In this document: one piece after another, positions 1 through 8,830 of the stretch
How positions within the stretch are numbered: position 1 is the first letter of the stretch
Layout of the letters: every line of letters begins with the position of its first letter
Assembly: GCA_902789665.1 (NCBI GenBank)
Contig: CADAOY010000002.1
Span: 310,001 to 374,000 of the forward strand
DNA from: an uncultured Lachnospiraceae bacterium
GTDB taxonomy: Bacteria > Bacillota > Clostridia > Lachnospirales > Lachnospiraceae
Length of the DNA: 64,000 bases
Direction of reading: 5' to 3'
Notes under the pieces: generated by a model
Databases searched by the model: none
What the model was told of the DNA's origin: nothing
What the model saw: only the letters and a program-made list of their open reading frames with translations
Made by a program: the position numbers and the translations under genes

Positions 1-53
1 ACGCTAGAACCCGTAAAGGTCCTAAGAGAACTGTTGCAGGTAAGAAGAAGTAA
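1..53 (+). CDS. rpsM: 30S ribosomal protein S13, C-terminal end (partial)
   Basis: The window opens inside this gene. The frame beginning at base 3 reads ARTRKGPKRTVAGKKK followed by TAA at 51-53, which is the conserved basic C-terminal tail of bacterial S13. S13 sits in the head of the small subunit and contacts the P-site tRNA and the large subunit. The start and most of the gene lie to the left of the window. Its position directly upstream of rpsK is the usual order of the alpha operon. Only the tail is visible, so the call relies on the tail sequence and on gene order. Confidence 0.93.
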   Translation, partial: ARTRKGPKRTVAGKKK

Positions 54-98
54 GTTAAGAAGAATTATTAATATATAATAGAAAGTAGGTTAGTTTTT

Positions 99-497
99 AT
101 GGCAAAAGCAGCAACAAGTAAGAAAGTAACAAAGAAGCGTGTCAAGAAAAACGTTGAACATGGACAGGCACATATCCAGGCATCATTTAACAACACTATT
201 GTTACATTAACAGATGCACAGGGTAACGCTCTTAGCTGGGCAAGTGCTGGTGGTCTTGGCTTTAGAGGTTCAAAGAAATCTACTCCGTATGCAGCACAGA
301 TGGCTGCAGAAACCGCTACAAAGGCAGCATTAGTACACGGTTTAAAAACGGTAGATGTTTTCGTTAAGGGCCCAGGCCAGGGAAGAGAAGCAGCTATCCG
401 TGCACTTGCAACATGTGGACTTGAAGTAAAGAGCATTACAGATGTTACACCTGTACCACATAATGGATGCCGCCCACCTAAGAGAAGAAGAGTCTGA
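99..497 (+). CDS. rpsK: 30S ribosomal protein S11
   Basis: This 132-residue protein is S11, a component of the small-subunit platform that binds 16S rRNA near the mRNA exit path. It has the normal family length, a lysine-rich N-terminus, the conserved core [20 protein letters not shown] and the C-terminal [12 protein letters not shown] signature. The ATG at 99 is preceded by a weak AAGTAGG ribosome site. It lies 45 bases after rpsM and 57 bases before rpsD, so it is co-transcribed as part of the rpsM-rpsK-rpsD-rpoA-rplQ operon. Nothing unusual was seen. Confidence 0.98.
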   Translation: MAKAATSKKVTKKRVKKNVEHGQAHIQASFNNTIVTLTDAQGNALSWASAGGLGFRGSKKSTPYAAQMAAETATKAALVHGLKTVDVFVKGPGQGREAAIRALATCGLEVKSITDVTPVPHNGCRPPKRRRV

Positions 498-554
498 TCT
501 GGTGGTTTAGTAGCATAGTGGGATATCCCGTTATTAATTAGGAGGTAAAGTTAA

Positions 555-1145
555 ATGGCAGTAAATAGAGTGCCTGTACTTAAAAGATGTAGAGCTCTTG
601 GTATCGAGCCTTCAGTGCTTGGATATGACAAGAAGTCTAATAGAAAAGTAAGAGAAGGTAGAAAGCCTTCAGAATATAAGCTTCAGTTAAGAGAGAAGCA
701 GAAAGCTAAATTTATCTATGGTGTTTTAGAGAAGCCTTTCCGTAACTACTACAAGAAGGCTGACCGTATGAAGGGTATGACAGGTGATAACCTTATGATC
801 CTTCTTGAGAGAAGACTTGATAACGTAGTTTTCAGAGGCGGATTCGCTAGAACAAGAAAGGAAGCAAGACAGGTTGTAGACCATAAGCTTGTAACAGTAA
901 ACGGCAAGACAATCAATATTCCTTCATATAGCATTAAAGCAGGAGATGTAATCGAGATCAAAGAGAATGCTCGTTCACTTCAGAGAATGAAAGATATCGT
1001 TGAAGTAACTGGTGGCAGACTTACACCATCATGGATCACAAGTGATTTAGATTCATTCAAGATTACAGTTAACGCTCTCCCTACAAGAGAAGAGATTGAC
1101 GTACCTGTAAATGAAATGCTTATCGTCGAGTTGTATTCTAAATAA
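555..1145 (+). CDS. rpsD: 30S ribosomal protein S4
   Basis: The 196-residue product is S4, a primary 16S rRNA-binding protein that nucleates small-subunit assembly and in many bacteria represses its own operon. The N-terminus lacks the paired cysteines of zinc-containing S4, so this is the zinc-independent form common in Clostridia. The S4 RNA-binding fold spans roughly residues 87-150 ([19 protein letters not shown] onward), and the protein ends in the conserved VELYSK. An AGGAGG ribosome site stands at 540-545, nine bases before the ATG. S4-mediated feedback on this operon is known in other bacteria; no binding site was identified here. Confidence 0.98.
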   Translation: MAVNRVPVLKRCRALGIEPSVLGYDKKSNRKVREGRKPSEYKLQLREKQKAKFIYGVLEKPFRNYYKKADRMKGMTGDNLMILLERRLDNVVFRGGFARTRKEARQVVDHKLVTVNGKTINIPSYSIKAGDVIEIKENARSLQRMKDIVEVTGGRLTPSWITSDLDSFKITVNALPTREEIDVPVNEMLIVELYSK

Positions 1146-1174
1146 TTAGCAAAACATTAGAAGGAGGGACCTAC

Positions 1175-2137
1175 ATGTTATCATTTAATTTTAGCAGTCC
1201 TAAAATTGATGCTGAAGTTTCTGAAGATAAGAGATATGGCAAATTCGTCATTGAGCCACTTGAAAGAGGTTATGGTACTACCTTAGGAAATTCTTTAAGA
1301 CGTATCATGTTGGCTTCTCTGCCAGGTGCAGCAGTAAGCCAGGTTAAGATTAAAGGTGTTTTGCATGAATTCAGCACAATTCCTGGTGTTAAGGAAGATG
1401 TTACTGAGATTATCATGAACATTAAGAATCTTGCTATTAAGAATAATAGCAATTCCGACGAACCTAAAAAAGCTTATATTGAATTTGAAGGTGAAGGCGT
1501 AATTAAGGCATCTGATATCAAGTGTGATTCAGATATCGAGATTATGAATCCTGATCAGGTTATAGCAACACTCTCAGGTGGTAAGGCAACAAGCTTCAAT
1601 GCTGAACTTGTTATCACAAAGGGTAGAGGATATATAAGCGCAGATAAGAATAAGAACGATAATCAGTATCCTGACTATATCGCAATCGATTCTATCTATA
1701 CACCTGTTGAAAGAGTTAATATGACTGTTGAGAATACTCGTGTTGGCCAGGTTACAGACCTTGATAAGTTAACACTTGAAGTATATACAAACAAGACTAT
1801 TGATCCTGATGAAGCAGTCAGCCTTGCAGCTAAGGTATTAAGCGAGCATCTTGCATTATTCATTGATTTATCAGAGAATGCGCAGAATGCAGAAGTAATG
1901 GTTGCTAAAGAAGAAGAACAGGAAGAAGATGTACTTAAGAGAAGCATTGAAGATCTTGAGTTATCAGTTCGTTCATTCAACTGCTTAAAGAGAAACAACA
2001 TTAATACTGTTGAAGAAATCATTAGCAAGTCATTAGATGAAATGTCTAAGGTTAGAAACTTAGGTAAGAAATCATTAGATGAAATTCAGAAGAAGGTTGA
2101 AGATTTAGGTCTTAAGTTCCGTAATCCTGAAGAGTAA
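1175..2137 (+). CDS. rpoA: DNA-directed RNA polymerase subunit alpha
   Basis: This 320-residue protein is the alpha subunit, which dimerises to start polymerase assembly and contacts UP elements and activators. The N-terminal domain (about residues 1-230) contains [20 protein letters not shown]. An acidic linker (KEEEQEEDV) leads to the C-terminal domain at about 255-316 with [19 protein letters not shown] and the [11 protein letters not shown] helix-hairpin-helix. Length is normal. An AGGAGGG ribosome site precedes the ATG. The gene lies in the alpha operon between rpsD and rplQ. Confidence 0.99.
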   Translation: MLSFNFSSPKIDAEVSEDKRYGKFVIEPLERGYGTTLGNSLRRIMLASLPGAAVSQVKIKGVLHEFSTIPGVKEDVTEIIMNIKNLAIKNNSNSDEPKKAYIEFEGEGVIKASDIKCDSDIEIMNPDQVIATLSGGKATSFNAELVITKGRGYISADKNKNDNQYPDYIAIDSIYTPVERVNMTVENTRVGQVTDLDKLTLEVYTNKTIDPDEAVSLAAKVLSEHLALFIDLSENAQNAEVMVAKEEEQEEDVLKRSIEDLELSVRSFNCLKRNNINTVEEIISKSLDEMSKVRNLGKKSLDEIQKKVEDLGLKFRNPEE

Positions 2138-2259
2138 TATAGTAACAGCGGTAAGTCCATAAAGGCACGCATAAGCCTGTAGATGGGTGAGAAAATATAT
2201 ATGAATAAGACCAAAGGCATCATATGTATTCCATCTTAAGTTTAGAAGGGAGTATTAAA

Positions 2260-2796
2260 ATGGCAAAGTACAGAAAATTAAGCAGAACATCTTCACAGAG
2301 AAAGGCTTTACTTCGTAACCAGGTAACAGCACTTCTTTACAGAGGTAAAATCGTTACAACTGAAGCTAAGGCTAAAGAAATCCGTAAGATCGCTGAAGGT
2401 TTAATTGCAACAGCAGTTAAGGAAAAGGACAACTTCGAAGAAGTTACAGTTACTGCTAAAGTAGCTCGTAAGGACAAAGACGGTAAGAGAGTTAAAGAAG
2501 TTGTTGATAACAAGAAAGTTACTGTATACGATGAAGTAGAAAAGACAATCAAGAAGGATATGCCTTCAAGATTACATGCTCGTCGTCAGATGCTTAAGGT
2601 ATTACAGCCAGTAGTTGAAGTTCCAACTGAGAATGCTGGTAAGAAGCGTGGTACAAAGAAAATCGATATGGCTGCAAAACTTTTCGATGAAATCGCACCT
2701 AAGTATGCTGAGCGTAACGGTGGTTATACCAGAATCGTTAAGATCGGACCTCGTAAGGGTGACGCAGCAATGATGGTATTAATCGAGTTAGTTTAA
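2260..2796 (+). CDS. rplQ: 50S ribosomal protein L17 (enlarged form)
   Basis: The protein is L17, located around the exit tunnel of the large subunit. I placed the start at the ATG at 2260 ([20 protein letters not shown]), seven bases after an AGAAGGGAG ribosome site; an in-frame ATG at 2224 would add 12 residues without a ribosome site. At 178 residues it is longer than the usual 115-130. The extra length is a charged segment at about residues 60-135 inserted between the conserved N-terminal part and the C-terminal [17 protein letters not shown]. It is the last gene of the operon and is followed by a strong terminator. Confidence 0.97.
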   Translation: MAKYRKLSRTSSQRKALLRNQVTALLYRGKIVTTEAKAKEIRKIAEGLIATAVKEKDNFEEVTVTAKVARKDKDGKRVKEVVDNKKVTVYDEVEKTIKKDMPSRLHARRQMLKVLQPVVEVPTENAGKKRGTKKIDMAAKLFDEIAPKYAERNGGYTRIVKIGPRKGDAAMMVLIELV

Positions 2797-2815
2797 TTGC
2801 AAATTTGCTATAATA

Positions 2816-2845
2816 AAAAGACAAGCTTAAGGCTTGTCTTTTTTT
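2816..2845 (+). terminator. Intrinsic terminator after the rpsM-rplQ operon
   Basis: A stem of AAAAGACAAGC pairs with GCTTGTCTTTT around a five-base loop and runs into a tract of T residues. It lies 20 bases after the rplQ stop codon and closes the ribosomal protein operon. Confidence 0.93.
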
Positions 2846-2947
2846 ATAGAAATTTTACAAAATACCTTTTTATATAATTAAAAATAATGTATAATGGATG
2901 TAGTGCGTGGGGTTTGTGTACGCAAAAAATGAGGAGGAATTTGTTTT

Positions 2948-4009
2948 ATGATGGATTTTGTAGAGTTAGTCAAGTATGCCAAAGAAAATGAATGTTCAGA
3001 TATTCATATTACTGTTGGTACAGCACTTGCTATCAGACGTTTTGGAACACTTAGAATTTTAGATGAAGTACCTACTGCTGAGGAATCAAGAAGAATGATT
3101 TTCTCAATCCTTGATGAAGATCAGGTTGCATGGGTTAATAGTGGTAGAGACCTTGATGTAGGTTGTATGTTAGGTGATGAGACTCGTATCAGAGCTAATA
3201 TTTATCATCAGAGAAATAACCTTGCAGCAAGTATCCGTATTCTTAACTCAGTAGTTCCTTCATTTGAAGAACTTGGACTTCCGGATGTAATCAGAGAACT
3301 TGCAGAACTTCCAAGAGGTCTGGTACTTGTTACAGGACCTACAGGTTCAGGTAAGTCTACAACACTTGCATCTATGGTTCAGTATATAAATAAGAATAAA
3401 TCTCGTCATATCATCACTGTTGAGGATCCTATCGAATATGTATATCCTCATAACAGAGCTATGATTCATCAGAGAGAGATTGGTAAGGACGTTGACTCTT
3501 TCGCAACTGCTCTTCGTTCAGCACTTCGTGAAGACCCTGATATCATCCTCGTAGGTGAAATGAGAGACTTCGAAACAGTATCTGCTGCTATTACAGCTGC
3601 TGAAACAGGTCACCTGGTTCTTAGTACACTTCATACAACATCTGCTGCACAGACAGTAGAAAGAATTATTGATGCTTCTCCTATCGATGCACAGGAGCAG
3701 ATCAGAGCACAGTTCGCAAACGTTGTAAGAGGTGTTATTACTCAGACACTTCTTCCACTTGCAGATGGAACAGGCAGACAGATTGCTACAGAAATCATGG
3801 TTGGTAACTATGCTATTTCCAACCTCATCAGAGAAGGTAAGACAATTCAGATTCCTTCACTGCTTCAGTCTGGTAGATCACAGGGTATGCATACTCTTAA
3901 TGATGACCTTGCTCTTCTTGTTCGTACAGGTAAGGTTACAAAGCAGGAAGCACTCAATGTTGCAGCTGATCCAATTGCACTTGGCAAGTCACTTGAGGGC
4001 GTTAGATAA
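2948..4009 (+). CDS. pilT: PilT-family type IV pilus retraction ATPase
   Basis: This 353-residue protein belongs to the PilT/PilU branch of secretion ATPases, hexamers that pull type IV pilus subunits back into the membrane. The N-terminal PAS-like domain (SDIHITVG near residue 17) is followed by Walker A GPTGSGKST (130-138), the Asp box ITVEDPIE (157-164), Walker B DPDIILVGEMRD (196-207) and the His box GHLVLSTLHTTSA (221-233). The motif AISNLIREGK matches the PilT-specific C-terminal AIRNLIRE element. A GAGGAGG ribosome site lies nine bases before the ATG. No other pilus gene is nearby, so it is an orphan here; a TATAAT at 2891 may be its -10 box. Its partner assembly genes must lie elsewhere. 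Confidence 0.9.
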   Translation: MMDFVELVKYAKENECSDIHITVGTALAIRRFGTLRILDEVPTAEESRRMIFSILDEDQVAWVNSGRDLDVGCMLGDETRIRANIYHQRNNLAASIRILNSVVPSFEELGLPDVIRELAELPRGLVLVTGPTGSGKSTTLASMVQYINKNKSRHIITVEDPIEYVYPHNRAMIHQREIGKDVDSFATALRSALREDPDIILVGEMRDFETVSAAITAAETGHLVLSTLHTTSAAQTVERIIDASPIDAQEQIRAQFANVVRGVITQTLLPLADGTGRQIATEIMVGNYAISNLIREGKTIQIPSLLQSGRSQGMHTLNDDLALLVRTGKVTKQEALNVAADPIALGKSLEGVR

Positions 4010-4032
4010 TATTAAATAAATAATTGAGAGAT

Positions 4033-4067
4033 TAAGGGCGTGGGTTATGCTTTTCCGCGCCCTTTAT
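4033..4067 (+). terminator. Intrinsic terminator after pilT
   Basis: AAGGGCGTGG pairs with CCGCGCCCTT (one G-U pair) around an 11-base loop 23 bases after the pilT stop. The following bases are T/A-rich rather than a pure T tract, so strength is moderate. Confidence 0.75.
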
Positions 4068-4119
4068 TATTTGGTGTATATGTACGAAAAAAGGGAAAGA
4101 GAACAAGAGGGATAGAAGG

Positions 4120-5289
4120 ATGGATTCAGTTAGTTCCTTGGAAGATGTTAAAAAGAAAAAGGGTTTATCCACAGGCGCTATTAAAATAATTGCCTGTATA
4201 AGCATGATAATTGATCATTTTGCAGCATCTGTGCTCTCACAGAGGCTTTTAACGCATGGAAATCTTAGTTTATATAAGATTTTTCCTGATTTAAATGGTG
4301 ATGTAGCGAATACTATTATAATAATACTCAGGCAGATAGGAAGACCTGCGTTCTTAATATATGCATTTTTTATAACATTTGGATTTACAAAAACCAGAAG
4401 TAAATTTAAATATTTGCTCAGACTTATTATACTTGCATTCGTTTCTGAGATACCTTTTAACATGACTTTATCTGGAAAAGTGTTTAATAGTTCGTATCAA
4501 AATGTCTTTTTCACATTGTCAATCGGGCTTTTAACCATATGGCTTATTGATATATGTATCGGCAAGGCAGAAAAGTTAAAAACAGATTTAATAAATACAA
4601 TAAAAGATAGAAATACAGATAACTTGAAGAGTGTTGAAAAAGTAAAGACCAAATCGGTCAACACGCTTAAAGTATCGATTTTCATATATGTTCTGCTTAC
4701 ACTTGTAGTTTTTTTTGCCGGAATGTTTTTGGCAACCTGTCTTGGAACTGATTACAGAAGCATGGGTGTAACTGCTATAACAGCAATATATTTATATAAC
4801 CGTGGTTACAAAATTGGAAGTTACTTTGTTGTGATTATGTCAACCTGGTTTGGATATGCTGTTTATGTTTTAAGATATCTTCTTATATTATTTTTTAAGT
4901 TATTCGGACCGGATGCCCAGTACCTTCCGAATCTGAAGCAGATTTTAAATAGTTTTGGCAGGGAGTTTCTGATTACCTGCGCCACATTTGCCGGAACTGC
5001 CCTTATACTTGGAATCTTTCTGGCAATATATTATCTTTCGAGAAAGGCTCTTAAAAGAAAACTCATTGAAAAAGGACGACCTGAGAAAAATCTGGATTTC
5101 TTTTATTCATCTCTTCTGGGTGCAATGTATCTGTTTTCGGCAAATTATGCTGAATTTTCAGCCTTTATAGGCAGCTTCTTCATTGTAAAGTTTAATGGTG
5201 AGAAGGGCTGGAACAATAAATGGTTCTTTTATCTGTTTTATCCGGTGCATCTCCTGATTTTGGGGCTTATTATGGTGTTTAGCAGATAA
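4120..5289 (+). CDS. TraX family integral membrane protein
   Basis: The 389-residue protein is strongly hydrophobic with about eight to ten membrane segments. Its N-terminus (GAIKIIACISMIIDHFAA near residue 18) carries the IIDH motif typical of the TraX family. The family is named after F-plasmid TraX, which N-acetylates pilin, but chromosomal Clostridia homologues are of unknown function and may be acyltransferases. A charged cytoplasmic loop lies at about residues 145-190. An AGAGGG ribosome site precedes the ATG by eight bases. It stands alone between pilT and the ECF genes; a link with the PilT pilus system is only a guess from proximity. Confidence 0.8.
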   Translation: MDSVSSLEDVKKKKGLSTGAIKIIACISMIIDHFAASVLSQRLLTHGNLSLYKIFPDLNGDVANTIIIILRQIGRPAFLIYAFFITFGFTKTRSKFKYLLRLIILAFVSEIPFNMTLSGKVFNSSYQNVFFTLSIGLLTIWLIDICIGKAEKLKTDLINTIKDRNTDNLKSVEKVKTKSVNTLKVSIFIYVLLTLVVFFAGMFLATCLGTDYRSMGVTAITAIYLYNRGYKIGSYFVVIMSTWFGYAVYVLRYLLILFFKLFGPDAQYLPNLKQILNSFGREFLITCATFAGTALILGIFLAIYYLSRKALKRKLIEKGRPEKNLDFFYSSLLGAMYLFSANYAEFSAFIGSFFIVKFNGEKGWNNKWFFYLFYPVHLLILGLIMVFSR

Positions 5290-5405
5290 ATTCCGATTTA
5301 TTTTTAACTTTTTAACTAAGGTGCACTTAAAATAATGTAATAATAATTTAAAATATGTTATAATAAGTTGTTATGTTTTTTTGAAATTGAGGTTTTTTGA
5401 AAAAT

Positions 5406-6275
5406 ATGAATAAACTTGTTAAAACACAGGATGTTACATATGAATATGTCAGGCGGGATGACGATGGAAATGTGGAAAATATTGTGACGGCAGTTGATGA
5501 TGTCAGTATTTCCATCGAAGACGGTCAGATGGTTGCTATTATTGGCCATAATGGCTCCGGAAAATCCACTCTTGCCAAGCATCTTAATGCGCTTTTGACT
5601 CCGACTGAAGGAACAGTCTGGGTGGATGGAATCGATACCTCGGATGAGTCCAGAGTCTGGGATATAAGACAAAAAGCAGGTATGGTACTTCAGAATCCTG
5701 ATAATCAGATAGTTGGCCAGGTGGTTGAAGAAGATGTTGGATTTGGATGTGAGAATCTTGGAATAAAGACCGAGGAAATCTGGGAGAGAGTTGTAGATGC
5801 GCTTAAAAGCGTGGATATGTATGAGTACAGGGGTTCATCTCCTAACAAACTCTCAGGTGGACAGAAACAAAGAGTATCCATTGCAGGCATAATCGCCATG
5901 AAGCCTAAATGCATTATTTTGGATGAGCCAACGGCCATGCTTGATCCAAAGGGTCGTAAAGAAGTTATAGATGCCATTACCCGTCTTAACAAAGAGGAAA
6001 ATGTAACCATCATTCTTATTACTCACAACATGGAAGAGATAATAGGCGTGGACAGGATTTTTGTAATGGATAAGGGCAAACTTGTGATGGAGGGAACTCC
6101 AAGAGAAGTATTTAGCGAAGTTGATAAATTAACGGAACTTGGATTAACAGTTCCTGAGGCAACACTTATTGGAAAGAAATTATATGACAGCGGATTACCA
6201 ATCAGTCTTCCGGTTTTAACCAAAGAGGAACTGGTGAGTGAGATAGGCAGGGCAAGGCTGTCAAAGTTTAGATAA
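5406..6275 (+). CDS. ecfA1: ECF transporter energy-coupling ATPase EcfA1
   Basis: This ATPase, together with EcfA2 and EcfT, powers interchangeable vitamin-binding S components. It shows Walker A GHNGSGKST (about residues 47-55), the Q-loop region VLQNPDNQ, the signature LSGGQKQR (149-156), Walker B CIILDEP (169-175) and the switch histidine in ITHNM. I chose the ATG at 5406; a TTG three codons earlier at 5397 is also possible and sits closer (four bases) to a GAGG ribosome site at 5389-5392. A TATAAT at 5359-5364 is a candidate -10 box. It starts the ecfA1-ecfA2-ecfT-truA operon, the conserved arrangement next to rplQ in Firmicutes. Confidence 0.95.
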   Translation: MNKLVKTQDVTYEYVRRDDDGNVENIVTAVDDVSISIEDGQMVAIIGHNGSGKSTLAKHLNALLTPTEGTVWVDGIDTSDESRVWDIRQKAGMVLQNPDNQIVGQVVEEDVGFGCENLGIKTEEIWERVVDALKSVDMYEYRGSSPNKLSGGQKQRVSIAGIIAMKPKCIILDEPTAMLDPKGRKEVIDAITRLNKEENVTIILITHNMEEIIGVDRIFVMDKGKLVMEGTPREVFSEVDKLTELGLTVPEATLIGKKLYDSGLPISLPVLTKEELVSEIGRARLSKFR

Positions 6276-6289
6276 ATCAAGGTATTTAA

Positions 6290-7132
6290 ATGTTACTTAT
6301 AGCAGATCATCTCTCATATAAATATGACAAACTGAATAAAAAGAATGTTCTTGATGATGTGAGTTTTTCCATAAACAAAGGGGAGATTGTATCAATTATC
6401 GGTCATACAGGTTCAGGTAAGAGTACACTTATTGAGCATTTTAATGCCCTTAATACTCCGACCGAAGGAACGATTTATTATGACGGGAAGGATATTTTTG
6501 AAAAGGACTACGACCGTAAGGCTTTAAGGGCAAAGGTTGGTCTGGTATTTCAGTATCCTGATCATCAGCTGTTTGAAGAAACAGTTTATAAGGATGTCTG
6601 TTTTGGTCCGACCAATCTTGGACTTGATAAAAAGGAAGTTGAATTAAGGGCTTATGAAGCCCTGAAAAAAGTGGGAGTGGAGGATGATTTATTCTTCACA
6701 TCACCTTTTGAACTTTCGGGAGGACAGAAAAAGAAGGTTACCATAGCCGGGGTTCTTGCAATGAAGCCTGAGGTTCTGGTACTTGATGAGCCAACAGCAG
6801 GCCTTGATCCAAAATGGAGAGAAGAAATTCTTAATATAGCCAAGCGCCTTAGAGATGAAGACGGCGTAACAATTATTCTTGTATCACATTCCATGGAGGA
6901 TGTGGCAAGATATTCAGACCATATTATCGTTATGGATCACGGAAAGAAACTTCTCGATGGAACCGTGGATGAAGTCTTTGAACAGGCTGAGGTTTTAAGA
7001 GAAGCATCTCTGGATATACCGGAATCTACTGCAATCATGAGGCTTTTACGAAAGGAAGGCTACATGGTTAATACAGCAATTTATGATGCTGACAGCGCAG
7101 TAAGAGAGATAAGACAGAAAATAAGATTTTAG
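6290..7132 (+). CDS. ecfA2: ECF transporter energy-coupling ATPase EcfA2
   Basis: The second ATPase of the ECF module has 280 residues with Walker A GHTGSGKST (38-46), Q-loop FQYPDHQLFEETV, signature LSGGQKKK (142-149), Walker B VLVLDEP (162-168) and switch histidine VSHSM. It pairs with EcfA1 in a head-to-tail heterodimer under EcfT. It begins 14 bases after ecfA1 and ends 8 bases before ecfT, so the three are transcribed and probably translated together. All catalytic residues are intact. No S-component gene is in this operon; one (ribU) appears at 58.9 kb. Confidence 0.96.
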   Translation: MLLIADHLSYKYDKLNKKNVLDDVSFSINKGEIVSIIGHTGSGKSTLIEHFNALNTPTEGTIYYDGKDIFEKDYDRKALRAKVGLVFQYPDHQLFEETVYKDVCFGPTNLGLDKKEVELRAYEALKKVGVEDDLFFTSPFELSGGQKKKVTIAGVLAMKPEVLVLDEPTAGLDPKWREEILNIAKRLRDEDGVTIILVSHSMEDVARYSDHIIVMDHGKKLLDGTVDEVFEQAEVLREASLDIPESTAIMRLLRKEGYMVNTAIYDADSAVREIRQKIRF

Positions 7133-7140
7133 GATAATAA

Positions 7141-7968
7141 ATGTTAAGAGATATAACACTTGGACAATATTATAATACCAAATCAGTGATTCATGATCTG
7201 GATCCAAGAACCAAGATTCTGGGCACAATGGTTTACATGGTTTCCCTGTTTGCATTTAACAGTTTTTGGACATATCTCATTGCTTTTGCAGCGCTATGTA
7301 CAGTAATAGTTTTATCAAAAGTACCTGTGAGATTTATGCTTAGAGGCATGAAGGCGATTTTCCTCTTTCTCACAATTACGGTTTTGTATAATCTGTTTCT
7401 GACTCAGGGGGATACGATTTTTTCGTTCTGGATTTTTAATGTTACGATTCAGGGATTAAAGCAGGCAATACTGATGTTTTTCAGACTCACATTCCTGGTA
7501 GTTGGAACATCCATACTTACTTTGACCACAACTCCAAGTAATCTTACGGATGGCCTTGAATCACTAATGCATCCCTTAAAATGGATCCGAATTCCCGTCG
7601 CAGAAATTGCAATGATGATGTCAATTGCTCTAAGGTTTATACCTGTTCTTACGGAAGAAACAGATAAGATAATGAGAGCGCAGAAGGCAAGGGGAGCGGA
7701 CTTCGATAATAAGAATCTCTTTAAGAGAATTAAGAGTTATGTTCCAATTTTAGTTCCGCTTTTTATCTCTGCTTTCAGAAGAGCCAATGACTTGGCAACT
7801 GCCATGGAGGCAAGAGCATACAGGGGCGGCGATGGAAGAACGAAGATGAAACCGCTTAAGTATAAAGCCGGGGACTGGATAGCATATACAAGCATGCTGC
7901 TTTATGGAATTACAGCACTTGCGATAACAGTACTTATTAATTTTCAGACATTTATGCTTAAGGCATAA
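7141..7968 (+). CDS. ecfT: ECF transporter transmembrane scaffold EcfT
   Basis: This 275-residue membrane protein is the T component that links the two ATPases to the substrate-binding S component. The N-terminus DPRTKILGTM is typical of the family, several hydrophobic segments follow, and the two coupling-helix Ala-Arg-Gly type motifs appear as QKARGADFD (181-189) and MEARAYRGG (222-230). It follows ecfA2 after eight bases. Its stop codon TAA overlaps the first bases of a perfect 20-bp palindrome. Function as a general ECF module is established for homologues. Confidence 0.95.
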   Translation: MLRDITLGQYYNTKSVIHDLDPRTKILGTMVYMVSLFAFNSFWTYLIAFAALCTVIVLSKVPVRFMLRGMKAIFLFLTITVLYNLFLTQGDTIFSFWIFNVTIQGLKQAILMFFRLTFLVVGTSILTLTTTPSNLTDGLESLMHPLKWIRIPVAEIAMMMSIALRFIPVLTEETDKIMRAQKARGADFDNKNLFKRIKSYVPILVPLFISAFRRANDLATAMEARAYRGGDGRTKMKPLKYKAGDWIAYTSMLLYGITALAITVLINFQTFMLKA

Positions 7969-7986
7969 TGTGGTTATAACCACATT
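7967..7986. repeat. 20-bp perfect palindrome centred on GTGGTTATAACCAC
   Basis: The sequence reads AATGTGG-TTATAA-CCACATT and is identical to its own complement. It starts in the ecfT stop codon and ends 40 bases before truA. The same core occurs right after stop codons at 14034-14047 and 51547-51560, and within coding sequence at 23762 and 61210. It could be a protein-binding operator or a small RNA hairpin (five pairs, TATA loop). Confidence 0.75.
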
Positions 7987-8026
7987 TTGTGGTATGGTGA
8001 ATTGGGGTAAAATGGAAGGATAATGT

Positions 8027-8806
8027 ATGGGAAGAGTATTATTAAGAGTAGCCTATGATGGCACAAATTATAATGGCTGGCAGGTTCAGGATAATGGCAG
8101 AACCATAGAGGGTGAACTTAATAAGGCTTTAACTGATATAGCAGGTCGGGAAATTGTTGTTATCGGAGCAAGCCGTACAGATGCAGGTGTTCATGCTCTT
8201 GATAATATTGCAGTTTTTGATTATGACGGACCACTTCCTGCAGACAGATTTATGTATGCACTTAATGCAAGGCTTCCTGAGGATATCAGAGTGCAGAACT
8301 CATATGAGGTTTCATCTGATTATCATCCAAGAAAAAGAACCACAATTAAGACATACGAATACAGTATTTATTCTGCTAAAGTAGAACTCCCAATAGTATC
8401 AAGGTATTCATATCATACATTTTATAGTGTGGATGTGGAGAAAATGCGTGATGCGGCAAAGTACTTGGTGGGAGAGCATGATTTTAAAAGTTTTTGTAAT
8501 GTAAAGACTTCAGCGACCACAACAGTAAGGGAAGTGGTTTCAATAGATATTGATGTTAAGGGTTCAATGATAGTTTTAAGAATATCAGGTAAGGGATTCT
8601 TATATAACATGGTGAGAATAATTGCAGGTACTCTTCTTGAGGTTGGAAGAGGTGCACTTACACCTGAAGATGTAAAGAAAATTCTGGATGGCTGCGACAG
8701 AACGCTGGCGGGACCAACACTTCCACCATGCGGACTTATGCTCATGAGCATAGCTGAAACAGAAGATGAAAACAGTAATATATCAGATGAAGAATGTGTT
8801 GATTGA
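8027..8806 (+). CDS. truA: tRNA pseudouridine(38-40) synthase TruA
   Basis: TruA converts uridines 38-40 in the anticodon arm of tRNA to pseudouridine. The 259-residue protein has the family length, the catalytic motif GASRTDAGVHAL with Asp52 as nucleophile, KTYEYSIYS, GEHDFKSFCN and the C-terminal GFLYNMVRIIAGTLLEVG. It follows ecfT after 58 bases that contain the palindrome; ecfA1-ecfA2-ecfT-truA is a common Firmicutes cluster. The acidic tail after residue 245 is not conserved. Confidence 0.97.
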   Translation: MGRVLLRVAYDGTNYNGWQVQDNGRTIEGELNKALTDIAGREIVVIGASRTDAGVHALDNIAVFDYDGPLPADRFMYALNARLPEDIRVQNSYEVSSDYHPRKRTTIKTYEYSIYSAKVELPIVSRYSYHTFYSVDVEKMRDAAKYLVGEHDFKSFCNVKTSATTTVREVVSIDIDVKGSMIVLRISGKGFLYNMVRIIAGTLLEVGRGALTPEDVKKILDGCDRTLAGPTLPPCGLMLMSIAETEDENSNISDEECVD

Positions 8807-8830
8807 AATATGTTTTAAGGAGTATTTGAA

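Noticed and set aside
2138-2259. Small RNA or ORF in the rpoA-rplQ gap
   Set aside because: No promoter, stable hairpin or conserved frame could be supported; it appears to be operon spacer.
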